From assembly GCA_017399265.1 (NCBI GenBank), contig JAFQDL010000008.1, positions 114,031 through 178,030 on the forward strand: a stretch of DNA of 64,000 bases, read 5' to 3'. This document shows positions 26,265 through 39,300 of this stretch, piece after piece. The position numbers and the translations under genes were made by a program. Numbering within the stretch: the stretch's first letter is position 1; each line of letters begins with the position of its first letter. Below the pieces are notes generated by a model. It worked only from the letters and a program-made list of their open reading frames with translations, was not told where the DNA came from and made no database searches. This DNA is from Clostridia bacterium. Lineage in GTDB: Bacteria > Bacillota > Clostridia > Christensenellales > UBA1242.

Positions 26265-27138
26265 CAGAAAAATTGCTTTACTTGTTGATGTAGACAACGT
26301 AAAAATTGGCGGCGAGGCGTTTAACGAGCTTTATGCTAAATTAAATGAAATCGGTGATGTTGTATATTGCAAATTCTATGGATACAACGATCGTAAACAT
26401 ATCTATTTGTCTGATGCAATTGCTAGATATGGATATGAGACAGCTCCTTTTATGAGATATAAAAAGAGATTTAGCCAATTAGATGCTAGAATTATCGTAG
26501 ATGCTATTAAGCTTAATTACACAAAGACAGAAATTGATACATATTGTATCGTAGCAGGTGATGGAGATTTAATTCCACTTCTTGTTGAGTTAAAGAGCTG
26601 TGGTAGATTCTTGATTGATGTTAACACTCCATATCAAGAACAAAATGCTCATATGTTTGATGCTCATATCAAACTTACATCACTTACAGATGATGTAGAA
26701 ACTTATGTACCAAAGACTAAAAAAGCGCCTAAAAAAGCCAATATCTTGATAGAGACTCCAGTTGCAGCGCCTGTTAAGACTGCTCCTAAAACAACTAAGA
26801 CAGTTGTTAAAGAGGACTACGAAGAGATTTCTCAAAAATTACATTCTGTTCAAAGACCAGCTCCTGCTCCAGCACCAGTGGCAGAGCCTGTTCAAGAAGA
26901 GGAAAGTGTTGATGTAAGTGCTGTATTGAATGACATTGTTGAAAGATATAATGAGTTGGATTTCATGTCAAACGATGATATGGATAAGAAAATCCAATTA
27001 ATCAAAGATATTGAAAATTTTGTTAATGCAGAGACAGCTAAAGGCGAAGGCTTAAAATCAAGCAATGACGATGTTAGACAAATCTTCGTAGATTTGACTC
27101 ACATTGCTGCTGATATGAAAAATGCAATAAATCAATAG
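26257..27138 (+). CDS. NYN domain (PIN-like) protein with C-terminal helical extension
   Basis: A 293-residue protein. Residues 1-150 form a NYN/LabA-type PIN-like nuclease domain. The acidic site is visible as LLVDVDNVKIGG (Asp11, Asp13), DARIIVDAI and GDGDLIPL. These domains are presumed Mg-dependent ribonucleases. A Pro/Ala/Lys/Thr-rich linker (about 165-225) leads to a C-terminal helical domain of about 70 residues not recognised. It overlaps the glycosylase gene by 8 bases with GAGGAG upstream. It ends in TAG, one of only four genes here whose terminal stop is TAG. Confidence 0.88.
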   Translation: MDNRKIALLVDVDNVKIGGEAFNELYAKLNEIGDVVYCKFYGYNDRKHIYLSDAIARYGYETAPFMRYKKRFSQLDARIIVDAIKLNYTKTEIDTYCIVAGDGDLIPLLVELKSCGRFLIDVNTPYQEQNAHMFDAHIKLTSLTDDVETYVPKTKKAPKKANILIETPVAAPVKTAPKTTKTVVKEDYEEISQKLHSVQRPAPAPAPVAEPVQEEESVDVSAVLNDIVERYNELDFMSNDDMDKKIQLIKDIENFVNAETAKGEGLKSSNDDVRQIFVDLTHIAADMKNAINQ

Positions 27139-27144
27139 TATATG

Positions 27145-27177
27145 AAAAATGCACACCATGTAGGTGTGTATTTTTTT
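27145..27177 (+). terminator. Terminator of the patatin-rarA-ogg-NYN operon
   Basis: AAAAATGCACACC / GGTGTGTATTTTT (with one G-T pair) with an ATGTA loop, followed by more T residues. Confidence 0.85.
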
Positions 27178-27225
27178 GTCTTTATATATTATAAATATAT
27201 AAAATTTTAACATGTGCCAATAAAT

Positions 27226-27254
27226 TTGACTTATTTTGCTATATTTTGTAATCT
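27226..27254 (+). promoter_or_regulatory. Candidate promoter of the giant surface-protein gene
   Basis: TTGACT (27226-27231), a 17-base spacer and TAATCT (27249-27254). The predicted leader of about 95 bases is very AT-rich. Other -10-like boxes exist in the same region, so the assignment is tentative. Confidence 0.4.
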
Positions 27255-27354
27255 ATCTTTGTATATATAATATATTTAAATATTTGGTTTAATATAGAAT
27301 TTTTTAAATATATAGGAATTTTTTGCAAAAAATATAAACAAAAGAGGCAGAAAA

Positions 27355-30300
27355 ATGGAATACGAGCAAAATAAAGCGACTAAATTAGTTCAGATGTTAG
27401 ATAGCAGCGAGATGCAATACAAACAGTTTTGGATAGCTCGAACAAGAAAAGCCATATTATTATGGTGTTTGTGTTTTGCGCTTATCGCAATAGCTACTGT
27501 CTTCATAATCTTTGGCTTGCGTGAGAGGAATAAGTATGTGGAGTACTCCTTGCATTATAAGAAGACTCAAAGCGCTAGTGACGATGCTAATAAATTAGTA
27601 GATGAAGAGGAAGATAGGAATGCGTCGATATACGATAAGGTAGGTACGATCAAACCTCCAAAGGATATCGAGGGTTATGAGTTGGGTGGTGAGTATTATA
27701 ATAGTTCTAATGCTGATTATATTCTGGCGCCTGAGTCTAATATTGCGAACAGCTTGACATATGAAAATAGTATTTATACCAGCTACAGGTTAAAATATTA
27801 TAGGTTAACAATATCTTCTGATGTTAATTCTTCAAGTGTGGAATTTGATAGCGGAAAGGAAAAAGTCGGCTTTGCGAATACTTTCTTTATCGTGCCAACA
27901 GATATATTATCTACTCAAGACGTTAACACTTCTGTTCTAACTAGTCCATACACTAACGATCATTTGTATAAGCTTTATTCTGCTTCAGTAAAGAAAAAAA
28001 CTATGACAAGTGGAACTAAGTTTTCTGACGTTGATGGTAGATCAGGATATCATATTTCAGCTTTTTACTACAATCTTCCAGATAGATCAGTAAAATATTC
28101 TTTTCAGCCAGTAATAGTTAAGTATGATAAGAATGCAACGGGTGTGTCTAGTGAAGCAAGTCTTACTCATGGCTATAGTGCTACTACATATTTGGTTACT
28201 AAGACAATAACAACGTTGGTTGATGGAAAGACTACGATATTACATACATTTTCTAATGGTGCTGAACCATTGATTGATAGTAAGACAAATACAGTTATGT
28301 CTGGACAAATGGAAAATGACATGAATGTGTACTATACAACAGGATATGTTTTAAATAACAAAGAATTAGTAGATGTCAATCGTAATGCGAATTTATTTAA
28401 AATGTTAAGTACAGATGTCAATTTTTATGTAGAGTGGGAAGTAGATGATAGATATTTGATAGCGGTTGATTTAACTGATGAACACACATTTAATTCTATT
28501 TTTACCTCTCCAAGTGAAATACCATATAATCTAGATTATTCTCAAATATCGGATAGAATAGCAGCAGCTATAAATGATGATAAAACAGACGACTGGGATA
28601 ATTTGACTAATGTTTTGACTAATCTAAGGGACAATAACGGCAATAAAATACCAGTAGATATCAATACATCTGTGTTCTTAGGCAAAGTTGTAAATGGTGA
28701 TGTTATTTCAGATAGGATTACTAGATATCTTAAATATGGGCAAGAAGTGCAATACAAAGATGGTGATGCTTATTATCCATTTGCTAAAGCTGGATATAGT
28801 ATAGAAGGTAAGAAAGCAGAATATATTAACTGGGAGGTTTTAACCAAAGAAGGTAAATGGATTGCTGCTACAACTATCAAGAATGAGTTGTCTGATAACT
28901 GCATCATAATTAGACCTAAATGGAAGGCTGATGAATATACTATTAATTTTACTGCTGGTGAAAATGCAGTAATAGAAGTAACAAATAAAAATGTATTTAA
29001 GTCTTCTTCCTTCAAAGGAAATGTAGAAATTTGTGCTCAATTAATTCAAGAAAGTGGTGTTGATGCTAAAATATCTAAGTTGGGTAATAGATTAGTTGGT
29101 TGGCAGTTGCATGCTAATTTGTATTTCAATTCTACCGTTGGGGGTGTGGGATATCCAAATATTGCAGCAAGTAGCGATGATGTTAAGAATATTATTGTGC
29201 CATCTACTAATATTAAATTCCACGACTCTGCTTTAACTTTTAAGGATTACGAATATGAAAATTATAAATATAACGAGAAAGTAAAAGTTGCAAGAGTAGA
29301 AGAGACGATTGAAGAAAAAACTATAGTTTATAATTTTTATTACTTCGTAGACGATATTATTGATAATAATGGTAATTTGAAACCAAACGATACGGTATTC
29401 CAAATGCCTAAGGGGTATTATTCTGATACTAAAGATGTTAATGTCAATGCGGTTTGGGAAGTTATTAAATATAGTATAACTATTGATTTTAATATCACTA
29501 AGAATGATGTTACAGAGTTGACTGCAGATGCTGACCAAATTATCTTAGCAGATTGGGAAGATGATCAAATCGATGTGGCATATAGATTAGGATTTGATTA
29601 TGTATATGGACTTGCTAAAGAGAATGGCTACAAGCCTTTTGCTGACAAAGTTTGGAATGAATATCCATTTAATGTAAAAAACAATGATATAGATACTCTT
29701 ATTACAAACATTGGATATAGAAAAGGTGTAACAACTGATATGGATGCTGTTGTTACAATTCCTTATATAGTAGATACTCCATTATATTTGCCTAAACAAG
29801 GAGAAATATATCGTTTAGGTTATACATTAGTTGGTTATGAGATTTATAATTCAAGTGATATCTATAATAGTGAGAAAATTGCTAAATTTGATATAGCTAA
29901 TGATAGTAGGCAAATAATATTATGCTCTACAGAGTCGGATAATGGTATAGTATTAAGAACTAATAAATTCTATGTTTATGAGGATATATTTATCAAACCT
30001 GTTTGGAAGCCTTTAACTATAGAGGTAGATGTTCCAAAAAATAGCCAATCAAATGAGCAAACAACCGATACTTATTCTGTAATTAATGCTAAATCTGTTA
30101 TTAACTACAATAAAGAAAATACAGAAATTACAGAAAATACTTATCAAGTGGTATTAAAGAATATCAAGAACAATAACATTATTCAGAATATACAGATACT
30201 AGACCCTCATAATACTGCAGCTAAGGACTATTTCTCTACAGAGGCTACTAATACCACATTCTTCTCAGGAACTGCTGCAAATATATATGTAAGATTGAAT

Positions 30301-33300
30301 GATTACTTTAATACTTCTACATTTAGTATGGATATTACACTATCAGATGGATTAAATTCTTACAAATACACTTTAGAAGATGCTATAGATATAGCACTGG
30401 GAGAAGAATTTGATGAAGACAAAGATTATGGCATATTTAACATATTAGACAAGAATTCTGCATATTATAAACGCTTTACAGATAAAGTCTGGAGCGAAGA
30501 TGTTGTCTATACGACACATCTTTATCCTACCGAATTAATGTCTAGATATTATATAGATTATGGCGAAGATGGCGGTAAACAACCCGCATTGGCTACCATC
30601 AGTATATCTATAGCAGAAGAGATAGGGGAAGGTTGGTACAATATCCAGTTCCAAAATGTAGCAATGGATATGGAGTTTGCTTTATCTCAAATTAGTTATA
30701 CATTAATACAAAACTCATTTATGACTCATCCTCATCAATATGCAGAAGATGAGTACAAGTATAGTTTGTCTAGCCTTAGCGCGTATATGGATAGCCTAAG
30801 AGCGAATGGTGATTGCGATAGTTTAACAACAAGGATTAATAATCAAGAGATAGAATATAATTTCGTTCCAGAACAATGGTATATGGTTACTAGATGGGAC
30901 GAATTAGTTGACATTCTAGAGTATAATAGACTTCATGATAACAAAATCGAATATGTCTTAGTTAATCACTTCAAGACTATTGATATATACAATATACTAG
31001 ATTTTGGCACTGATTATGAGGATATGGAATATAAATTAGCTAAGCATAATGATCCAAATCTTAATTATAATATTTACGCATATAAAGACAACAATTTATA
31101 TTTCCAAGCATTAAGATTATTGGGAGGAAACTTCCCAGATGGGAATTCAGTGACATTGACTAACTATGGTGGTGCATTTGATACTTTTACTAATATAAAG
31201 TCAACTGTCATTGGAGAATTGTTAAGGCCTAATCCAGAAAATAGAGCTGACTATATTGGATCAATAGAATTGTTTGCAGAAGATACTATCGACTATGTAG
31301 GCTCTGAGTACGATTATGGTGTGGTATATGCCGAACCGGATACATCTATTGCATATAACACACAGGTGTATATCAAAGATGTAAATGATATAGATGATAT
31401 GCCTATGTCATATACAACTAAATTATCTAACTATATTCAACCTGGAAAAACAGAATATCTTGGTGGGGTAGAAAAGTTAGGAGATGCTCAGACATTTAAC
31501 AACTATAAGGGTGTAGTTGCTTATTATCCTACAGCACAAAAAGATAATCAATTAGTTACTCACGATTATTCAATCACTAATGTCGTAGATAATATTACGC
31601 AAGCAACCAAATCTACTATGTCTACAGTTAATTCCAATGGCTCGATATATTATTATTCTTCTTTAATTCCAGATAATGCAGCTGTGAAAAATTCTGGTTA
31701 TAAGATGAAGTTTACGTTGAATAGCGATATATACAATTCTTCGTTCTGGCTATATAATGCAAAGAATTCAGATGGGTCATTTAGTTTGATAGACCAGTAT
31801 GCGTTGGTAGATAACAAATTAGAAGAAGTCAGCACATTAAACTTTGACATTGATATTAACAAAACTACAGACAGACCATATTTAATAAATGTTGAAAATA
31901 AGGTTTCATCGACTTTTAGTTTAATTACTGATACGGCTACATTTAATACTAATTCTTTGGGTACTAATAAATATGTTTATTCTCTTCATACATTATTAAA
32001 TCCTGCAAGCGAAGTTAATGATCCTATAGGCAGAGTATCTGCTGCTAAGTTGTTTAAAAAAGCTTCAGGTGACCCTACTGGTATAGAGATTGAGTTGATT
32101 GGTACTGCAGGTAGTGAGGAACTACATGATTATTTTGCTTATATGAAATCCTCAGGTAATACAAAAGTAGAACTAGAAGAAGGTGTAAGCGATCCAAACA
32201 AATTAAATGAAAACAACGAATTCTTCTATTATTTGTTTAAAGATCAATACAATAATCTTACAGAAGATTATACACCACATGTTGTAGAATGGATGTATGC
32301 AGGTAACGTATTGCATGAGGGCAAGAAAGATTCTAATGGCAATCCTATTAATTCCTATACATTCAATGATGGTCGAACAATCTATCCTATGAATATATAT
32401 GATACTGATAATCACAATACATTGAATAGTGAGGCATTGACGCCTTTAGATAAGGTTAAAGATAATGAATATCTTAGCTTCAATCACGGAGATAAGGGTA
32501 GCAATGATCATATAAATACTGATAATGAAAAAGACTTTGTAAATTATGCAGCAGTATATATGAGACCATCTGGTCAATCAACCATTAACTCTACTAATCG
32601 TACATATGAGACAAGACTTTCAGAGTATACATATCCAGTATATATGATGAGTAATTATAATGACGATGGTAGTTTGTATTGGACAAGAGATGTTGAAACT
32701 ATAAACGAGAGGACATATGGTGTTGTTGCTCGTCAATCTAATGTGTTCTTTAGATACAAATTTACTGGTAAATATTCAGCTATTCAAGAATATATTGATG
32801 ATAATTCTAAGCCAATACAGAATAGAGTTAATTATTTAGCGAATCTATTCCAAAATCAATTAACAGAGTATGCTTCTACATATACTTCTCATATACGTAT
32901 TTATACTATTAATACTGGCCAATTAGATGCTAATGGCAATACTATATACAAAATCTTGATGGGTATTACAAATGTTTCTTACAATACTAATATAATATTA
33001 TCGAAATTTAATGTAATACAAGTATGTCCAGTGCCATTAGATGGTTGGAAGAAATATGAGACAAAGAGAGCTTTTGATATAGAGAATGCTAATTGTATTG
33101 GTGATGAATATTATGGCGGTTTTGTAATCACTGACTCTGTTAATGATCCTTATACTATAAATTATGGGTATAAAGAAGGTGACCTGCTCTTAGGTGAAGT
33201 ATATTCTATTACTTACAATAAGGACAAATTAGCAAATCCTCCTATAGTAATAAATGATAGTGATGATCCAAATATTAATTATAATTTCATAGAAGCCGAA

Positions 33301-36300
33301 GCTGGTTGGGCAGATGGTGCTATTATCACATTGAATATCAACAAAGCATATAATAGATCTACTCCTATCATTAAATTAACGTCAGATTTCAAAGATATTG
33401 CTGGAGAAACCATTAGTAAAGCTTTTGAGATTAGCACTATTGGATTTGATACAAATAGAGATTATTATTATCACATGTGGGAAGATGGATCGGTTGATAC
33501 ATATCTTCCAGAAGATTTGCCAGAAGGTTTTGAAGATACATTACTTACGACTATTCGTATCAAGAAGTTATCTGATACTTCTTACGAAATTCAAACACAT
33601 AATCAGTTTGAAAATGTTAAACTCGCTATAGATGGTATTTATAAGAATACAAATACATTTACCGCAACTGGTTATAATAAAGATGGATCTGAGATTGTGG
33701 ATATTACAGAGGTATTATTAGATCCAAGCGAATTGGGATATTACGTCAATGATGTATTTATGTTCGATTTGGATTTTATTAACTTAACTAATGCTGATGC
33801 AAAGAAAATGTTATATTCAGCAAAGTTGGATGGGGATAAAATCGATATTACAAAACATTATTCTGATGATAGCGGAGAGCATACAACTGATACAGTATCG
33901 TTGACTCTATCAATAAATCAAATGACATTAATTAGTTCTGCTTATACAGAGGCAGAGAAAGCCCAGATTATTAACAATATTGTTATTCAATCTAAGGAAT
34001 TACTACAAGTATCTTCTAGCGAGGTGTTTGCTACTGGTGGCATAATACGTATCTATGAAGAAGATAATTGGTTAGGTGCGTATGCAATTGAAGGTTTGGT
34101 TGGCTTTAAATATACTGTAAACAACGAAGCAATAGATATCCCATTTAATGCAGGTGCTACAGGCAGTTATGTCAAAGGTACGAATGCAAATTTACTAGAA
34201 GACAAAATCAAAAGATCAGATGCACTTATTGATGGCAATGTGGGTTGGCATAATCAGACATATACTGACAACCAGTTCTTTAATCAAACTATTGATGGCT
34301 ACAAAGTAGTTTGGCATGATTATGTATTTAGAATTAATGATACGACAACACCTATTACATTCTCTATCCCTGCTAGACCTAGACAATTTAATCTTACTCC
34401 GTCTATAATTGTACAGCAGATGTACGAAGATCCAATTGAAAAAAGCGGCAAATTTATCAAAGGATTAGACGAAGCAGGTACGGGAATATGGATAGTAAAT
34501 AGTAAATATGTTATAGACAATGTGCTATCGGATTTTATTGATCATGATAAAAATGGAATAGTGGAATTCTTTGCTTCATTAAATGATACCAATTCACGAC
34601 AATATGTATCCAATGCTATAGATAGTACATCGAATATGTATTACGGAGATTATTTAGTATTCAAAACTAAATTTAAAGATGGATATGATTTAACTATTTT
34701 CCCAAGTGATAATCCTAATAAACCTAGAGGTGTGGTCATTAAATTCTATGATGCAAATAATCAAGCTATTTGGAACACTACTGCAGCGCTTAAAGATAAG
34801 CTAATAAATATATGGGTAGATGGCGAGTCTTATAATTTACTTCCTTTAAAGATGAGTGATGTTAATAGTATCAATTCTTATCAAAACAAGGTTGCTAATC
34901 ATAAAGATAAAGAATCAGTGACAGTTTCGTTATACAAACTTATCAATCACTATAGCTTAACTCTAGCTGGATTGGCTACTACTATAGACGGCACAAAAGT
35001 TTCTGTAGAAGCCGAAGTATCTTATCCAAGGTTAGTTGATTATGATGTTGATAACAATATCCAATATAAGAATAAGACTTATTCCACAAATGTTCCTTCT
35101 GACTTTGATAAAAATGCAAGCGAAAATACTTACAAATTAACACCATTTAATTTCTTTAGACATTATGATGCACATTCAACTGATCCTGATTGCACAATTA
35201 GTCAGAACGAATGGGCTACTATGAAAATAACCATTCCTTATGAGTATGCTTATAGCAATTATAAGCTCGAGTTTGGTTTTGGTGATGGTACTTTTACTCC
35301 TGTAAGTTTAGGATTAAACGAAAGTGGCAATTTAGCATTGTTCATTAACTCTGTTGTGTCTGAGGACAAATTATATACATATTCTACATCGGCTACTAGT
35401 CCAACTGCATTTAGTGTAGATATTACAGATAGTGTATATGTTCTAAGTGAAGATGGCAAGAATGTGTCATTTACATTTAAGTTAGGACATGTTACAACAG
35501 ATATGAAAGTGACTATGTCTGGACTTGCAAAGAATGCTTATCCGGTAACAATGCAAAATCTTTGCGAAGGCCTTAGTGCAAATCTAAATGAAGTAGGCCT
35601 TGCTACATATGTTGCTCATGGACAAGAAGTGTCTATTGTTACGGCATTAGATGCAGAGTATACTAAGAGTGGTTATATTCTTCATTTAAGTGAAAATGCT
35701 TGGATAGAAATAGGCGGATATGATTATATCCATAATACAAGATCTATCTCATGTTTTGTTAAAAATGGAGATGTTATAACAGAATTTAGCAATTATGCGG
35801 ATTTTGCGGATTTTGATATTACTAATATTTCATATACAAACGATTGTACTACTACATTTAAGTTAAAAGTAGATAGGCCTCTTGCTTTGGAGTTGACTCC
35901 AACTGATGGCAAAACTCAATTAGACAAAAACACTTGGACGCTTACCGCTTCTACGACTGGGCAAAACTGGATACCTCCAGACAAATATATTGTCAATGGT
36001 TCGGAATACGCCTTTGCTACTCCAATTATGCAAGGAACTAATGGAATAACCTTTGATATTATATTTAAAGAGGGTGTAGGTATCAATGATGAAACAGGCA
36101 TTGTCATAACTTTCAGTGGAGTTGTGAGTGATGCAACTAATTCATATGTAACATATTCGGAAGCCGAATATTTATACAGTGTTGGCGGTACATCAATTAT
36201 CAAAGAAATTAAACCTTTTGGAAATGAGAGTGCAATTATTACAATCACTCCATCGGGTGATGCTAATAATGTTAAGTTTAGAGTAGTTATTTCTTCTATG

Positions 36301-39300
36301 TTAGAAGATTATATAATTAGAGTAGACGGCTTTGATTCTATTAGTCATGAAATTAAGATAAATACTAATAACTACATGTCTAGCGTAAAATTCAGTGCAA
36401 ATGGTTATGAATTTGTTGATTATGATATAATTAACTGCAAAATTAATCTAAATACCAAGTTACTTATAGAACTTACATTAGATGATTATTATCAATTGAA
36501 TATGACAGCATTAATAAATATTTTAAATGGCAATATTACAATAGTAGATTTGTCTAATGGGTGGTTTGGTAGTAATACTGAGGTGGATTTACAAGACAAC
36601 GGCTATTATTTTGGTTATTATAGCTCAAGTCTATCAGATGGCGCTGATGGCAATAAATATCTATGCGATAATGGCAGTGCCAATGCCAATAAGTTGTATT
36701 TCTACTTTAATAATGTATGGAAAGAATATTCTGTAGAAATAACAGAGAGTTTGGTAAGTGTATACGATAGAGCCCCATTCTATTATTCCACTTCAATCTC
36801 GTTATGGAAAAAATACGATGAATCAAATATTGATCAACCATACACAGATCCTGTAAATATGTTTGATACAGGAAGCAGCAATGAAAGAAAGAATATAACG
36901 CTAGCAGAGTTGAGATACACGGACGGATTTACCATATTTGATTTTGATAATGCATTTACAGAATTTGAAGCAAGCAGCCTAAAATTCAATTATTCATATC
37001 TAGATAGTAATGGAATAGAACAAACAGGTAGTGGGCAAGTGTATACAGATAAAACTGCTGCACTTAATAATTCAATATTAATTGCTATCTATTATGATTT
37101 AGATACAAAAGAAGTTAAATTGTATCTAAAAAACACTACCTTGTATGCTGATTTTACAATCAATATATATGGCTTTGAAGATAGAAATCATGAGATTAAG
37201 CTAAGTCTTGATGGTTTTCATAATTTCTCTTTAGGTGGTGCAGAATATGATAGTACTTATGGTCAATATTTAAAGTATACACTAAATTACAAAGTAGATG
37301 ACAATGCGAGTGTTGAAGCGGGTACTATTACAATATCGATATTTGAAGGTGTTGGCTTAATTATTGAAAAAGATAATAAATATTACACAACACATAATGC
37401 ACATGTAATTGTTAAGATCGACAAAAAGGAGTTTGTGGACTCGATTGAAGTTGCATTTAATTGTGAAGATCCACTACAATTAACGGAAGAATCTATTCAG
37501 ATAGGCTTCTACATAGATAAGGATTATTTATCTCAGAATCCAGATAATAAGAGCATAGATTTATCTAATCTTGAGATAACAGTTACTCCTACTATTAGTA
37601 CAAATACTTTATCGATATCTTACAATATGGCTACATCTTATCAGTCTTTAGCTACTATATCTATTAACGGAATAGACACAGATACAGCAACAGATAAGTT
37701 AGTTAATTATGTTTTGACAGAAGATAATTCATTTAAATATGACTCTATACCTTTCGAATATGGTAGAGATATTAAGGTTACATACAAGGTCCCTATTAGT
37801 GCTATTAATGTAAACGCGCAACTAGAAGAAGATGGTAAGTATCATCTAAAAGATGGTGTAATCAATTCTGGCGAATTAATAGTTGATTGGGTTCAAAACG
37901 AAGGAACCGAAACAATTGATGGCATGCAATACTATGTATTTGAGCATACTTTCGATAATGTCACAGAGGATATAAGTTTAGAATTTGGCCATATTGACGA
38001 GTACGATACATTTACATATAGCATTTCTAAATTCTTTGCAGACGACTACATTAATTATAATACTTTGAATAGCGATGATAACCAATCCAAGTGTGATTTA
38101 GTGCTAAATGCTATTACTATTGGCAGTCTAACTATTTGGATGGAAGACGCAAATGGTAAAGTTGAAGGTAGTTACGAAATAACTAATAATTCTATTACTA
38201 TTTCACGTATACCATATGGTCAAGAAGTATATGTAAAGATTGAATTAAACGAAGCAAGTAATCAGAATACGATAAATAGTCCGTTTGATAAAGAAGGTAA
38301 TACTTATCAATTCACCTCAGGTAGTATTACAAGTAATCAAACAATTGACTTTAGCATTCAGTTATATCTCAATAGGTATAATATCACAAATGCCATTGAA
38401 GATGGATTATATGTTAGACCAGCAGATACTAATGTAAAATTGTATGCTAATCCTACTTTAGGAGATATGACAGAAACAAGTGATTATTCTTCTTACTATG
38501 TAGAGCATGGTACCAAAGGATTAAAGTTAGTTGATACGAACAACATACTTAGCAATATGGACGAAGATACTAATAATAATTGCTTGTATGAAGATGTTGT
38601 AAACTTGGATAGTCCAGTAGGTGATGAATTTGAATACCAAGAGAGTAACTATTATCTAGCTACTTCAGATGATATTACTCATTTTGCCTATGTTACTGAA
38701 GGATTGAGTTTCTCATTTAGTCACTTACCTGAGCGTTATTCGGTTAAGATAAGTTTCGAAGAATTTGATGATAGTTTATCTTCAGATTATCAAGATGATA
38801 TTGAAGTTAAATTTGTAATAAATTCTGCACTAGAGGGCGACGAGTCATTAAAGCTATATAGTGGACTAGAGAGAGATAGTGCCACTCCAACATATGACTT
38901 TATTATAAACAAAGGCAAAACTAGTATTGATTTCTGTTATTCTTGTGATAATAATATAGAGATTGTTTTAACTGCTACAAGTAATACATTCTTATTTAAT
39001 ATGGGGGGTAGCTATTCTGCTAACTCTGATGGAAATATTGCTTGGATTACTAGCGATGATGGCAAAACCCATACAGCTTCTATAGAATTTACTGGCAATG
39101 CTGAGTTTGATATTACTCCTTCTATCAAGACATATTCTGCTACGATTGCTACTGATGCTACATTTAAGAATACTACATTGGGTATTAACGGCTCAGATGG
39201 TAATGGAATATTAGGAACGTCTTATAATGCAAACAAGATTGATGGTAATGAGCTTACTCTAGATAGTGCTACTACAGCAAGCATTGTTCTTGATCTAGCA